The position numbers and the translations under genes were made by a program. DNA of 64,000 nucleotides from Vibrio sp. 05-20-BW147 (GTDB taxonomy: Bacteria; Pseudomonadota; Gammaproteobacteria; Enterobacterales; Vibrionaceae). The stretch spans positions 124,001-188,000 of the forward strand of contig NZ_SZTO01000001.1 of the NCBI RefSeq assembly GCF_013369385.1, in the 5' to 3' direction. Shown one piece after another: positions 27,599-36,344 of this stretch (within the stretch, counting starts at the first letter, position 1; each line of letters starts with the position of its first letter). The notes beneath the pieces are model-generated. The model was not told the origin of the DNA. It was given only the letters and a program-made list of their open reading frames with translations, and searched no databases.

Positions 27599-28195
27599 AT
27601 GCCCAAGGTAGGAATGCCAAAGATTCGCAGGCCACAATTAGTGAGTGCGACCATGACGGTAATTGACCGTGTGGGCTTGCACGGAGCCAGTGTTTCTTTG
27701 ATTAGCCAAGAGGCGGGTGTCTCTAGTGGCATCATCAACCACTACTTTGGTGGTAAGCATGGACTGCTTGAAGAAACGATGCGCGATATTTTGAGGCAGT
27801 TATCTTGTGATGCAACAAAACGCTTGAACTCACTACCGAAGCAGGCGCATATGCAGAGAATCAACGCGATATTGGATGCTAATTTCGTTGGCTTTCAATC
27901 TGAAAGCAAGGTGATCAAAACATGGTTGGCGTTTTGGTCTTATTCCATGCATGACGAAGCGTTAAAGCGTTTACAGCGCGTTAATGAAAAGCGCTTGCTT
28001 TCACATTTAAAGCGAGAACTCAAAGCGTTGATGAGCAAAGAACAAGCCGACATTGTCGCCCAAGGCATTGCCGCGCTTATCGACGGGATCTGGCTGCGTG
28101 GAGCGCTTAATCCGGAAGGTATTAATGCGAACAAAGCGCGCATCATTATTAACGATTATTTAGAAAAACAGCTCACGTTTTATTCACAACAATAA
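27599..28195 (+). CDS. betI: TetR-family choline-responsive repressor BetI
   Basis: A 198-residue TetR-family protein matching E. coli BetI from the first residues (M-P-K-x-G-M) through the helix-turn-helix ([12 protein letters not shown]) and the K-A/T-W-L-A-F-W segment to the A-A-L-I-D-G-I/L-W-L-R motif. BetI represses the choline-glycine betaine genes and is released by choline. It is the first gene of a six-gene cluster, with betB 18 bases downstream. Confidence 0.95.
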   Translation: MPKVGMPKIRRPQLVSATMTVIDRVGLHGASVSLISQEAGVSSGIINHYFGGKHGLLEETMRDILRQLSCDATKRLNSLPKQAHMQRINAILDANFVGFQSESKVIKTWLAFWSYSMHDEALKRLQRVNEKRLLSHLKRELKALMSKEQADIVAQGIAALIDGIWLRGALNPEGINANKARIIINDYLEKQLTFYSQQ

Positions 28196-28213
28196 CCTAG
28201 AGTCAAATTTCAG

Positions 28214-29674
28214 ATGGAAGTTACAGCACATTACATTGGAGGGAAGCCTTTCGTTGGTGACACTGGCGAATCTTTTGCGACCTTAAATCCAGCAACCGGA
28301 GAAGTGTTAGCGCACATTGAGCAAGCCGACGAAAGGGTGTTAGCTCATGCCATCGAGAGCGCGAAGCTTGGCTTTTCTGTGTGGTCATCTATGAGCGCTG
28401 CCGAGCGCAGCCGATGCTTACTCAAAGCGGCGCAGCTGATTCGCGATCACAATGATGAACTAGCAGAGTTGGAAGTGCACGATACGGGCAAACCAATTCA
28501 AGAAGCGAGTGTGGTTGACATTGCCACTGGCGCAGATGTTATCGAGTATTTTGCTGGATTAGTGAATGGCTTAGGTGGCGAGCAACAATCCCTTGGTTCC
28601 AATCAGTTTTTTTACACCAGAAGAGAACCTCTGGGCATTTGTGCAGGCATCGGCGCTTGGAATTATCCGATTCAAATTGCAATGTGGAAAGCCGCGCCTG
28701 CATTAGCCGCTGGCAACGCGATGATCTTTAAACCCTCAGAAGAAACGCCACTTTCGGCACTCAAACTGGCTGAACTCTTTACGCAAGCGGGCGTGCCTGA
28801 TGGCGTGTTTAACGTTGTTCAAGGGGACTATCGTGTTGGGCAAATGCTCACCGCGCATCCTGAAATCGACAAAGTCTCATTCACCGGTGAGTCAGGCACG
28901 GGCAAGAAAGTGATGGCCGATAGCGCTGCGACACTCAAGCCCGTCACCATGGAATTGGGGGGGAAATCGCCCTTGATTATTTTCGATGATGCCGATCTCG
29001 ATGATGCTGTCTCGGCAGCAATGGTGGCAAATTTTTACACTCAAGGTGAGGTGTGTACCCATGGCACGCGAGTTTATGTTCAACGAGCGATGTACGACGC
29101 GTTTGTTGAACAGCTAAAAGAGCGCACGGAAAAGCTCATTGTCGGCGATCCAATGAACATGGAAACGCAAATTGGCTCACTGATTTCTAAATCGCATCTA
29201 GAAAAAGTACTCGGTGCTATTTCGAGTGCGAAAGAGAGTGGTGCAACGTTGCTCACTGGTGGTTTCCAAGTGACGGAAAGAGGGCTAGAGAAAGGGTGTT
29301 TTGTTGCGCCTACCGTCTTTGTCGATTGCCGCGATGAGATGCCTCATGTGCAAAATGAAATCTTTGGACCTGTCATGTCAGTGCTGGTGTTTGATGACGA
29401 AGATGAAGTCATTGCTCGCGCGAACAACACCCAATACGGCTTGGCTGCTGGGGTATTTACGCAAAATCTATCCAAAGCCCATAGAGTCATTCACCAACTG
29501 CAAGCGGGCATTTGCTGGATAAACACTTGGGGAAATTCACCCGCAGAGATGCCGGTGGGGGGCTACAAGTTGTCGGGCATTGGCCGCGAAAATGGCCAAG
29601 AGACGTTACTGCACTATACGCAGACCAAAAGCGTGTTTGTCGAACTGGGTCCGTTCGACTCCCCTTACGCTTAA
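28214..29674 (+). CDS. betB: Betaine aldehyde dehydrogenase BetB
   Basis: A 486-residue aldehyde dehydrogenase oxidising betaine aldehyde to glycine betaine with NAD(P). The segments G-A-W-N-Y-P, E-L-G-G-K-S-P (catalytic Glu) and G-E-V-C-T-H-G-T-R (catalytic Cys) are intact; the C-T-H-G-T form of the cysteine loop is a hallmark of BetB. The start has no strong ribosome site, which may tie its translation to betI. betA begins 20 bases after the stop. Confidence 0.95.
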   Translation: MEVTAHYIGGKPFVGDTGESFATLNPATGEVLAHIEQADERVLAHAIESAKLGFSVWSSMSAAERSRCLLKAAQLIRDHNDELAELEVHDTGKPIQEASVVDIATGADVIEYFAGLVNGLGGEQQSLGSNQFFYTRREPLGICAGIGAWNYPIQIAMWKAAPALAAGNAMIFKPSEETPLSALKLAELFTQAGVPDGVFNVVQGDYRVGQMLTAHPEIDKVSFTGESGTGKKVMADSAATLKPVTMELGGKSPLIIFDDADLDDAVSAAMVANFYTQGEVCTHGTRVYVQRAMYDAFVEQLKERTEKLIVGDPMNMETQIGSLISKSHLEKVLGAISSAKESGATLLTGGFQVTERGLEKGCFVAPTVFVDCRDEMPHVQNEIFGPVMSVLVFDDEDEVIARANNTQYGLAAGVFTQNLSKAHRVIHQLQAGICWINTWGNSPAEMPVGGYKLSGIGRENGQETLLHYTQTKSVFVELGPFDSPYA

Positions 29675-29694
29675 TCAATAGTTAGGAGAAAAAG

Positions 29695-31377
29695 ATGCAG
29701 CAACACTACGATTACATTATCGTCGGTGCGGGTTCCGCTGGCTGTGTGCTAGCGGATCGACTATCAGAGAGTGGTGATCACAGTGTTTTATTACTCGAAG
29801 CGGGCGGTTCCGACAAGAGTATTTTCATTCAAATGCCAACGGCGCTCTCTTACCCTATGAACTCAGAGAAGTACGCTTGGCAATTTGAAACCGATGCAGA
29901 AGCGGACTTAGATGGCCGTCGTTTACATTGCCCAAGAGGGAAAGTGCTCGGGGGCAGTTCCTCCATCAACGGCATGGTTTATGTTCGTGGTCATGCCTGT
30001 GATTTTGATGAATGGGAAGAACAAGGGGCAAAAGGCTGGAACTACCAAGCGTGTCTGCCGTATTTTCGCCGAGCAGAAAACTGGATTGACGGGGAAGATG
30101 AGTATCGCGGTGGCGATGGGCCATTAAGTACCTGTGCTGGCAATAAGATGACGCTGAATCCACTCTATCGCGCGTTCATTGATGCGGGTAAGGAGGCCGG
30201 ATATCCAGAAACATCGGACTACAATGGCTACCAACAAGAAGGCTTTGGTCCGATGCATATGACGGTTAAAAATGGTGTGCGAGCTTCAACCTCAAACGCA
30301 TACTTAAGCCGTGCCAAAAAAAGAAACAATTTCAAACTGATCAAAGGCGTTGTGGTTCAACGTATCTTACTGGAAGAAAAGCGTGCCGTAGGGGTCGAGT
30401 TTGAACTGGCAGGCGAACTGCGTACTTGTTTTGCCAAAAATGAAGTGATTTCCAGTGCGGGCTCGATTGGCTCGGTGCAACTGTTACAGCTCTCTGGCAT
30501 TGGCCCTAAAACAGTACTTGAGAAGGCGGGGGTGACGCCCGTTCACCATCTGCCAGGCGTTGGACAAAACTTGCAAGACCATCTCGAAGTCTATTTCCAA
30601 TACCATTGCCAAAAGCCCATCACCTTGAATGGGAAATTGGACTGGTTCAGCAAAGGGTTGATTGGAACCGAGTGGATTTTAACGCGCAAAGGGCTTGGGG
30701 CGACCAATCACTTTGAGTCTTGCGCCTTTATTCGCTCACGTGCAGGTTTGAAATGGCCGAATATTCAGTACCACTTTTTGCCCGCGGCAATGCGTTACGA
30801 TGGACAAGCCGCCTTCGATGGTCATGGCTTCCAAGTTCATGTTGGGCCAAACAAGCCTGAGAGCCGAGGCCGTGTTGAGATCGTCTCAGCCAATCCATTG
30901 GACAAACCCAAAATTCAGTTTAACTACTTATCGACCGAGCGCGATCGTCAAGATTGGCGAGATTGTATCCGCCTTACTCGCGAAATTTTGGCGCAGCCAG
31001 CAATGGATGAGTTCCGTGGTGAAGAGATACAGCCCGGCATCAATGTCGCGACCGATGCGGAAATCGATCAGTGGGTGAAAGAGAACGTCGAGAGCGCGTA
31101 TCACCCTTCATGCTCATGCAAAATGGGCGCAGACGATGACCCAATGGCGGTGCTTGATGAAGAGTGTCGTGTACGAGGAATCACCAACCTGCGCGTAGTG
31201 GATTCATCCGTTTTTCCCACTATTCCTAACGGCAATCTTAATGCGCCAACCATCATGGTGGCGGAAAGAGCCGCCGATTTAATTTTGCATAAACAGCCGT
31301 TGCCTCCACAGCGCTCAAAGGTTTGGCTAGCCCCGAGTTGGGAAACTCAGCAGCGGACTGGAGAGCCGATGAGATAA
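29695..31377 (+). CDS. betA: Choline dehydrogenase BetA
   Basis: A 560-residue GMC-family flavoprotein that oxidises choline to betaine aldehyde, probably membrane associated. It shows the FAD motif [10 protein letters not shown], the GMC signature [15 protein letters not shown], and the C-terminal P-N-G-N-L-N-A-P with the active-site His in [10 protein letters not shown]. The length is normal. TTAGGAGAAAAAG is the ribosome site. Confidence 0.95.
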   Translation: MQQHYDYIIVGAGSAGCVLADRLSESGDHSVLLLEAGGSDKSIFIQMPTALSYPMNSEKYAWQFETDAEADLDGRRLHCPRGKVLGGSSSINGMVYVRGHACDFDEWEEQGAKGWNYQACLPYFRRAENWIDGEDEYRGGDGPLSTCAGNKMTLNPLYRAFIDAGKEAGYPETSDYNGYQQEGFGPMHMTVKNGVRASTSNAYLSRAKKRNNFKLIKGVVVQRILLEEKRAVGVEFELAGELRTCFAKNEVISSAGSIGSVQLLQLSGIGPKTVLEKAGVTPVHHLPGVGQNLQDHLEVYFQYHCQKPITLNGKLDWFSKGLIGTEWILTRKGLGATNHFESCAFIRSRAGLKWPNIQYHFLPAAMRYDGQAAFDGHGFQVHVGPNKPESRGRVEIVSANPLDKPKIQFNYLSTERDRQDWRDCIRLTREILAQPAMDEFRGEEIQPGINVATDAEIDQWVKENVESAYHPSCSCKMGADDDPMAVLDEECRVRGITNLRVVDSSVFPTIPNGNLNAPTIMVAERAADLILHKQPLPPQRSKVWLAPSWETQQRTGEPMR

Positions 31378-31433
31378 GCCACGCCAAACAGCGTGCCCTC
31401 ATAAAAGTCAGTAATCATTACAAGGAAAAAACA

Positions 31434-32372
31434 ATGTCTATGACGACAAAAACACTTTCAATCATGGCCCTGAGCGCCTTCTCGTTTACCGCCGCTGCCA
31501 ACCAATGCCAAACAGTCCGTTTTGCGGATGTCGGCTGGACCGATATCACCGCAACAACCGCAGTGACTAGTCAGCTGCTCAAAGGTATGGGGTATCACAC
31601 CAAAACGGATCTGCTTTCTGTTCCTGTGACCTACTCGTCAATGGCCAACGGTGATGTGGATGTCTTTCTCGGAAACTGGATGCCAACCATGGAAGGGGAT
31701 ATCGCGAAATACCGAGACTCAGGGGAAGTGGAGACAGTCAAAGCCAATCTTGAAGGCGCTAAGTACACCTTAGCGGTACCTAAATATGTCTATGAGCAAG
31801 GCGTGCAGAGCTTTGCCGATATCAGCAAGTACGCAGATAAGTTCAAAAATCGTATCTACGGCATTGAACCCGGTAACGATGGTAACCGCCTAATTCAAAG
31901 CATGATTGACCAAAACGCCTTTGATTTAAAAGGATTCAGCTTGGTGGAATCCAGTGAAGCAGGCATGGTGTCGCAAGTGGCGAGAGCAGTGCGCCGAAAC
32001 CAATGGATCGTCTATCTGGGTTGGGCTCCGCATCCAATGAATAGCAATGTAGAAATGGTGTACCTGTCGGGAGGGGATGACTTCTTTGGGCCAAACTACG
32101 GCGGCGCCAATGTCTACACCAATGTGCGAGAGGGTTATCTCTCAGCGTGTCCGAATGTGGGCCAGTTACTGCAAAACCTAACGTTCAGCTTAGAAATGGA
32201 AAACCAGCTCATGGAAGCCATTCTCAACCAAAAAGAGAAACCTGCCAAGGCGGCGTTGAACTGGCTAAAGCAGCACCCAGAGCAGATAAAAGCGTGGCTT
32301 GAAGGCGTAAAAACGCTCGAGGGCAAACCGGCAGCTCAAGCCGTGATTGACTACGTAAACACACAAGCTTAA
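31434..32372 (+). CDS. choX: Choline ABC transporter periplasmic binding protein ChoX
   Basis: A 312-residue OpuAC/ProX-type binding protein with signal peptide (cleaved near F-T-A-A-A-N). It reads like ChoX: V-R-F-A-D-V-G-W-T-D-I-T, then L-G-N-W-M-P-T-M-E and Y-G-I-E-P-G-N-D-G-N. The aromatic cage for the trimethylammonium group is likely among its conserved Trp/Tyr residues. The open frame begins at 31323 inside betA, but AAGGAAAAAACA before ATG 31434 and the signal peptide fix the start there. Confidence 0.92.
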   Translation: MSMTTKTLSIMALSAFSFTAAANQCQTVRFADVGWTDITATTAVTSQLLKGMGYHTKTDLLSVPVTYSSMANGDVDVFLGNWMPTMEGDIAKYRDSGEVETVKANLEGAKYTLAVPKYVYEQGVQSFADISKYADKFKNRIYGIEPGNDGNRLIQSMIDQNAFDLKGFSLVESSEAGMVSQVARAVRRNQWIVYLGWAPHPMNSNVEMVYLSGGDDFFGPNYGGANVYTNVREGYLSACPNVGQLLQNLTFSLEMENQLMEAILNQKEKPAKAALNWLKQHPEQIKAWLEGVKTLEGKPAAQAVIDYVNTQA

Positions 32373-32427
32373 GAGATAAAGACAGGCGGGCAATCGACAG
32401 CCCGCCCAGCAAAACAAAGGCAATACA

Positions 32428-33270
32428 GTGAACTTTATAACTGAAAACAAACTCCCGTTCGGTGAGTGGATGGAAATGGGCGTCGATTGGTTAACACTCA
32501 ACGCAGCCGGTTTTTTTGATGCGGTCGCTTTCTTTTTGGAAAGCATCATTTTATTCGTCGTGGACGTATTTAAATGGATGCCGCCAGCGATGCCAATTAT
32601 CGCTACAGCACTGATCGCTTGGTTTCTGCATCGCAGTATTGGGTTAGTCCTCTTTGTGGTCTTGGCTCTGCTGACCATTTTAAATCTTGGCTACTGGCAA
32701 GAAATGCTGGAAACCTTTGTTTTGGTCTTCGCCGCGACAACGATTTCCGTATTAATTGGTGTGCCGATTGGGATCATGGCTGCGCATCGTCGTTGGATAT
32801 ACACCTTGCTAAGGCCAATACTTGACCTGATGCAAACCGTGCCGACTTTTGTTTACTTGATTCCTACCTTGGTGTTATTTGGCTTAGGTATTGTACCTGG
32901 GCTTATCTCAACCATTATTTTTGCTATCGCCGCGCCGATACGTTTGACCTACCTCGGCATTACCAAAGTGCCGGAAGAGTTGGTTGAAGCGGGCAAAGCT
33001 TTTGGCGCTAACCGGCTGAAGTTACTGCTTAAAGTAGAACTGCCTGCCGCTTTGCCTAGCATAATGGCCGGTATTACTCAGTGCATTATGTTGTCGCTTT
33101 CTATGGTGGTGATTGCTGCGCTCGTTGGTGCGGATGGATTAGGCAAACCTGTGGTTCGCGCGCTCAACACAGTGAACATCGCTCAAGGTTTTGAAGCCGG
33201 TTTGGCGATCGTTCTGGTGGCGATAATTTTGGATCGCCTTTGTAAAACACCTCAGCAGAAGGAGGCCTAA
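32428..33270 (+). CDS. choW: Choline ABC transporter permease ChoW
   Basis: A 280-residue ProW-type permease with six to seven hydrophobic helices. The central loop G-A-N-R-L-K-L-L-L-K-V-E-L-P-A-A-L-P-S-I-M-A-G is the EAA-type contact with the ATPase, with G-F-G-replaced form A-G-K-A-F-G-A-N. Translation begins at GTG 32428. choV follows after two bases, so the two are translationally linked. Confidence 0.93.
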   Translation: MNFITENKLPFGEWMEMGVDWLTLNAAGFFDAVAFFLESIILFVVDVFKWMPPAMPIIATALIAWFLHRSIGLVLFVVLALLTILNLGYWQEMLETFVLVFAATTISVLIGVPIGIMAAHRRWIYTLLRPILDLMQTVPTFVYLIPTLVLFGLGIVPGLISTIIFAIAAPIRLTYLGITKVPEELVEAGKAFGANRLKLLLKVELPAALPSIMAGITQCIMLSLSMVVIAALVGADGLGKPVVRALNTVNIAQGFEAGLAIVLVAIILDRLCKTPQQKEA

Positions 33271-33272
33271 TC

Positions 33273-34466
33273 ATGGATGCCATTACAATTGAGAATGTTG
33301 ATGTGGTTTTTGGCGACAAGCCAGAGCACGCTTTGGCGCTGCTCGATCAAGGTAAAACGCGCCAAGAAATCATTGATGAAGCAGGCCAAGTGGTGGGGGT
33401 GAACAAGGTTTCTCTCTCAATCAAAGAAGGCGAAATCTGTGTGTTGATGGGTTTGTCCGGTTCAGGTAAGTCGAGCTTATTGCGAGCGGTGAACGGCTTG
33501 AACAGCATTTCTCGTGGGTCGTTGCGTATAAAAGATGGGGACCAACAGGTCGATCTAGCGCAATGTGACGAAGCAACGTTAAGGCATTTACGAACGCATC
33601 GTGTTTCCATGGTTTTCCAAAAGTTTGCGCTGATGCCTTGGCTCACGGTGCTCGACAATGTTGCGTTTGGCCTAGAAATGCAAGGTATGGCGAAAAAGCA
33701 ACGCCGTAAAAAAGCCAAAGAACAGCTTGAAATGGTGGGGCTTTCGGAATGGCAGGATAAGTATCCACATGAACTGTCGGGAGGCATGCAGCAACGCGTT
33801 GGCCTAGCGAGAGCGTTCGCGATGGACACCGACATTCTCTTGATGGACGAACCTTTTTCCGCCTTAGATCCGTTGATTCGCGCTCAGTTGCAAGATGAAC
33901 TGATTCAACTGCAGAAAAAAATGAACAAAACCATTCTCTTTGTCAGCCATGATTTAGACGAAGCACTAAAAATTGGTAACAACATTGCGATCATGGAATC
34001 CGGATGCTTGATACAGCATGGCGCGCCAGAAGAGATTGTGTTGTCTCCAGAAACCGATTATGTGAAGGATTTCGTGGCCCACACCAATCCTCTCAATGTT
34101 CTGAAAGGTCGTACTTTGATGCTCAGCAAAGAATCATTGACGCAGACTGATGGCGCATGGCAAGTGTGTGGTAGGCAGGATTTGTGGTTGGAGCAGTCGG
34201 ACCAGCAGATGACATTACGCAATTCAGACAAGCGCCTGCTGGCTTGGCCTTGTGAGCAGCAAGATCCTGTGGTTGATGACAATGTGCTTCTTGTCGCTTC
34301 ACCCGATCTGGATATGCGCGAGATGATCGCGTTGAAAAAGAAAAATAGGCAGCCGATTTTGTTGGCAGAAGATGATCAATTTGTTGGCGTGCTCGATACG
34401 GAACATATCTATCAGGCATTGCTTGGAAACTACCAAAGCAGCGCATCGGCGAATGGCTTGGCGTAG
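33273..34466 (+). CDS. choV: Choline ABC transporter ATPase ChoV
   Basis: A 397-residue ATPase of the ProV/OpuAA type. It has Walker A G-L-S-G-S-G-K-S-S, linker L-S-G-G-M-Q-Q-R and Walker B I-L-L-M-D-E-P-F-S-A-L-D-P. The N-terminal extension (V-F-G-D-K-P-E-H-A-L-x-L-L-D-Q-G) is typical of the choline/betaine group. The C-terminal 120 residues take the place of a CBS-type regulatory region but are divergent. The gene closes the cluster and is followed by a terminator at 34501. Confidence 0.93.
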   Translation: MDAITIENVDVVFGDKPEHALALLDQGKTRQEIIDEAGQVVGVNKVSLSIKEGEICVLMGLSGSGKSSLLRAVNGLNSISRGSLRIKDGDQQVDLAQCDEATLRHLRTHRVSMVFQKFALMPWLTVLDNVAFGLEMQGMAKKQRRKKAKEQLEMVGLSEWQDKYPHELSGGMQQRVGLARAFAMDTDILLMDEPFSALDPLIRAQLQDELIQLQKKMNKTILFVSHDLDEALKIGNNIAIMESGCLIQHGAPEEIVLSPETDYVKDFVAHTNPLNVLKGRTLMLSKESLTQTDGAWQVCGRQDLWLEQSDQQMTLRNSDKRLLAWPCEQQDPVVDDNVLLVASPDLDMREMIALKKKNRQPILLAEDDQFVGVLDTEHIYQALLGNYQSSASANGLA

Positions 34467-34500
34467 TTTTTAGTGATACTCACTCAATAGCGGAGTAAGA

Positions 34501-34540
34501 AACCAAGATGGTTTGTCATGCAAACCATCTTGGTTGTTTT
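34501..34540 (+). terminator. Terminator of the bet-cho cluster
   Basis: A 15-pair perfect stem, AACCAAGATGGTTTG with its complement at 34521-34535, a five-base loop and a GTTTT tail. Confidence 0.92.
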
Positions 34541-34548
34541 GAAGGGGA

Positions 34549-34707
34549 CTAAGATTGTTGTTCCTTCAACATCAATGCCTTACTGCGCTCAATTACACTG
34601 ATTGCCACCGCAAGAAACAGAATATCTTTCACTAGGAAGAAGTTCGTGACCAATTTGCGTAGGAATAGTACTGCTGGGTGAAAGCGTGAAATGAGTAATA
34701 CTGTGCA
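34549..34707 (-). pseudogene. Remnant of a small membrane protein gene (C-terminal part)
   Basis: On the minus strand, a frame with no ATG in the first part reads T-V-L-L-I-S-R-F-H-P-A-V-L-F-L-R-K-L, then N-F-F-L-V-K-D-I-L-F-L-A-V-A-I-S-V-I-E-R and ends in L-K-E-Q-Q-S. This looks like the last one or two helices of a DoxX/DUF417-type membrane protein (the L-V-K-D-I-x-x-L segment is typical). A stop codon lies just upstream in frame and no start or upstream helices are seen, so I take it as a decayed gene. The family suggestion is tentative. Confidence 0.45.
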
Positions 34708-34801
34708 TTAGATCGGGCTATGAATCGAAGTGGGTGACTCTCTTCTTTTCAAACTGAAGTGTCAGATCTACTCCAAACCATAACAACTAAGGGTAATACA
34801 A

Positions 34802-35062
34802 CTAAATTATGCAGTATTTTGCGTAAGATGTAGCTTCTTTGGCTGTCCAGTCACCTTTGGATTTCTCGTCCATATCCTCACACCAGCTCTTGCTACCAAT
34901 CTCGTTGTTGAGTAGGCAGTGTTTGGCAAAGTCTAGCGTGTTTTGCCCGTTCCATTCGCTTTTCGGCTTATCGCGCATGTCGTTGCACCAATTTTCACTG
35001 CCCACATCGTTGCAAGCTGAAAGTGTTACTGCGCTTAACACAACAAATAGTGTTCTTTTCAT
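34802..35062 (-). CDS. DUF3012 lipoprotein with an internal duplication
   Basis: An 86-residue lipoprotein; the lipobox reads L-S-A-C at 14-17 after a short signal. The mature part is two copies of a 30-odd-residue unit, G-S-E-N-W-C-N-D-M... and G-S-K-S-W-C-E-D-M..., each with W-C-x-D-M, a D/E-W pair and a final A-K-x-C. The four cysteines could pair within each unit. DUF3012 proteins are small Vibrio/Shewanella lipoproteins of unknown role. It stands alone. Confidence 0.8.
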   Translation of the reverse strand: MKRTLFVVLSAVTLSACNDVGSENWCNDMRDKPKSEWNGQNTLDFAKHCLLNNEIGSKSWCEDMDEKSKGDWTAKEATSYAKYCII

Positions 35063-35189
35063 TACGTCCTCATATTCGAGTCATTTTCTTCGCGCATTAC
35101 TATACAGAATGGATTGAGGTTTGTGTTAATTCATGGCTAAAACATGTGCTCTTGTTTCAATGAGAGGGCTCACTGTACGGATTGTGTCG

Positions 35190-35229
35190 CTATCGAACTG
35201 ACTCCTATGTTCGTTGAGCTGTTCGATAG
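35190..35229. repeat. Inverted repeat downstream of the araC-type gene
   Basis: CTATCGAAC (35190-35198) and GTTCGATAG (35221-35229) are perfect nine-base arms separated by 22 bases. It lies just after the regulator's stop on the minus strand, but no U run follows there. It could be a weak terminator or a protein site. Confidence 0.4.
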
Positions 35230-35235
35230 TCTGTT

Positions 35236-36225
35236 TTAATTGATTGTGTTCCTCGAGATGGGTTTTGCAATGGTATGTGGCGCAACACCAAAATGGCGTT
35301 TGAAGGCATTGGTAAAGTTAGAGGGGTGCTGATAGCCCGACTCGTAAGCCGCTTCAGTTACTGACATTAAACCACTTTCGAGGTGTATCTTGGCCAACTG
35401 GAGTCGCCGATAGCGAATATAGGCATTGGCAGATAGGCCTAACGCTTGGTTAAACACTCTTTGCAACTTAGAGACACTAATGGAAAACAGCTGTGCTAAG
35501 TGGCTGAGTTCCAGATTACGATTTAGATTTGCATCAATATGAGCGAGGACGGGTTCAAGCAAGTTGAGTTGGTGTTGTCTGCTTGGTGCATTGGATTCAA
35601 GATCGAGTGGCTGCAACTGCTCCAATGCCAAGGCGATAAGTTGGTGGCAGGTGCATTCAAATGCGAGTTTCTCTTGCAATGTACTTGGTGAAGGATGGGT
35701 AAGCAGTTGTGTGATCAGTTTGCGCATCTGACCTGATATCTGCAATGTTTGGCTCGCTAGATGCGTGAAAGTGAATCGATACGCAGCGTCTTGGACACCA
35801 AAATGCCGCTCTAACCAGTGCGGTGCTAAAGCGATGTTCAACTTTTTTACACTATTTCCCGCCTTCAAAATCCGTCGAAAACGCACAGGTTTGGTCAGGT
35901 TGATCGCCACAGCATCAACAGGAGCGCCAGCGTGCAGTTCAAACGCCTCATCATCGAAACCAAAGGTGACGTTGCCTTCCAATATAAACACCAAACTCAA
36001 GCTCGGTGACGCACTCGAGATGACTTCACAGCTGCATCGTTCAACAGTAGTTCCTCCTTGTAAAACAATACCGTCACCATAGCGATAGTTGAGAAAACGT
36101 CCTTCGGTGAGCAACGGAGAACCGCTGATGCCTCTGGCAATAATCTGCTGGTTGTCGTCGTTCTTCACACATTCCGTTAGAGCAACTTTTCGGTGGCTGT
36201 ACACGCGCGTTTCGTTTTGTTCCAT
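35236..36225 (-). CDS. AraC-family regulator of the adjacent TonB receptor
   Basis: A 329-residue AraC/XylS protein. The C-terminal third has the two helix-turn-helix units (L-S-H-L-A-Q-L-F-S-I-S-V-S-K-L-Q-R-V-F and V-T-E-A-A-Y-E-S-G-Y-Q-H-P-S-N-F) and the closing F-K-R-H-F-G. The N-terminal part is of the PchR/siderophore-regulator type. It diverges from a Fur-boxed TonB receptor, so it probably activates that gene when the cognate siderophore is present, as with V. vulnificus DesR-DesA or PchR. GAGGAAACG precedes the ATG. Confidence 0.82.
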   Translation of the reverse strand: MEQNETRVYSHRKVALTECVKNDDNQQIIARGISGSPLLTEGRFLNYRYGDGIVLQGGTTVERCSCEVISSASPSLSLVFILEGNVTFGFDDEAFELHAGAPVDAVAINLTKPVRFRRILKAGNSVKKLNIALAPHWLERHFGVQDAAYRFTFTHLASQTLQISGQMRKLITQLLTHPSPSTLQEKLAFECTCHQLIALALEQLQPLDLESNAPSRQHQLNLLEPVLAHIDANLNRNLELSHLAQLFSISVSKLQRVFNQALGLSANAYIRYRRLQLAKIHLESGLMSVTEAAYESGYQHPSNFTNAFKRHFGVAPHTIAKPISRNTIN

Positions 36226-36307
36226 GCTGACGTTTCCTCATAACTTGTCGGTTGTTCCGCATAAGCATTTGATCTTGGTCTCATAGCATCAGGATTCTAT
36301 TATATTT

Positions 36308-36326
36308 GAGAATTATTATCATTATC
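36308..36326. promoter_or_regulatory. Fur box before the TonB receptor gene
   Basis: GAGAATTATTATCATTATC matches 16 of 19 positions of the Fur consensus GATAATGATAATCATTATC. It ends 18 bases before the ATG and so overlaps the promoter or early leader. It implies repression by iron-loaded Fur; the divergent regulator may be affected as well. Confidence 0.85.
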
Positions 36327-36344
36327 AATATTTGGAACAATTCC

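Noticed and set aside
31323..31433. N-terminal extension of choX overlapping betA.
   Set aside because: The extension has no signal peptide or family similarity; ATG 31434 has a ribosome site and starts a clean signal peptide.
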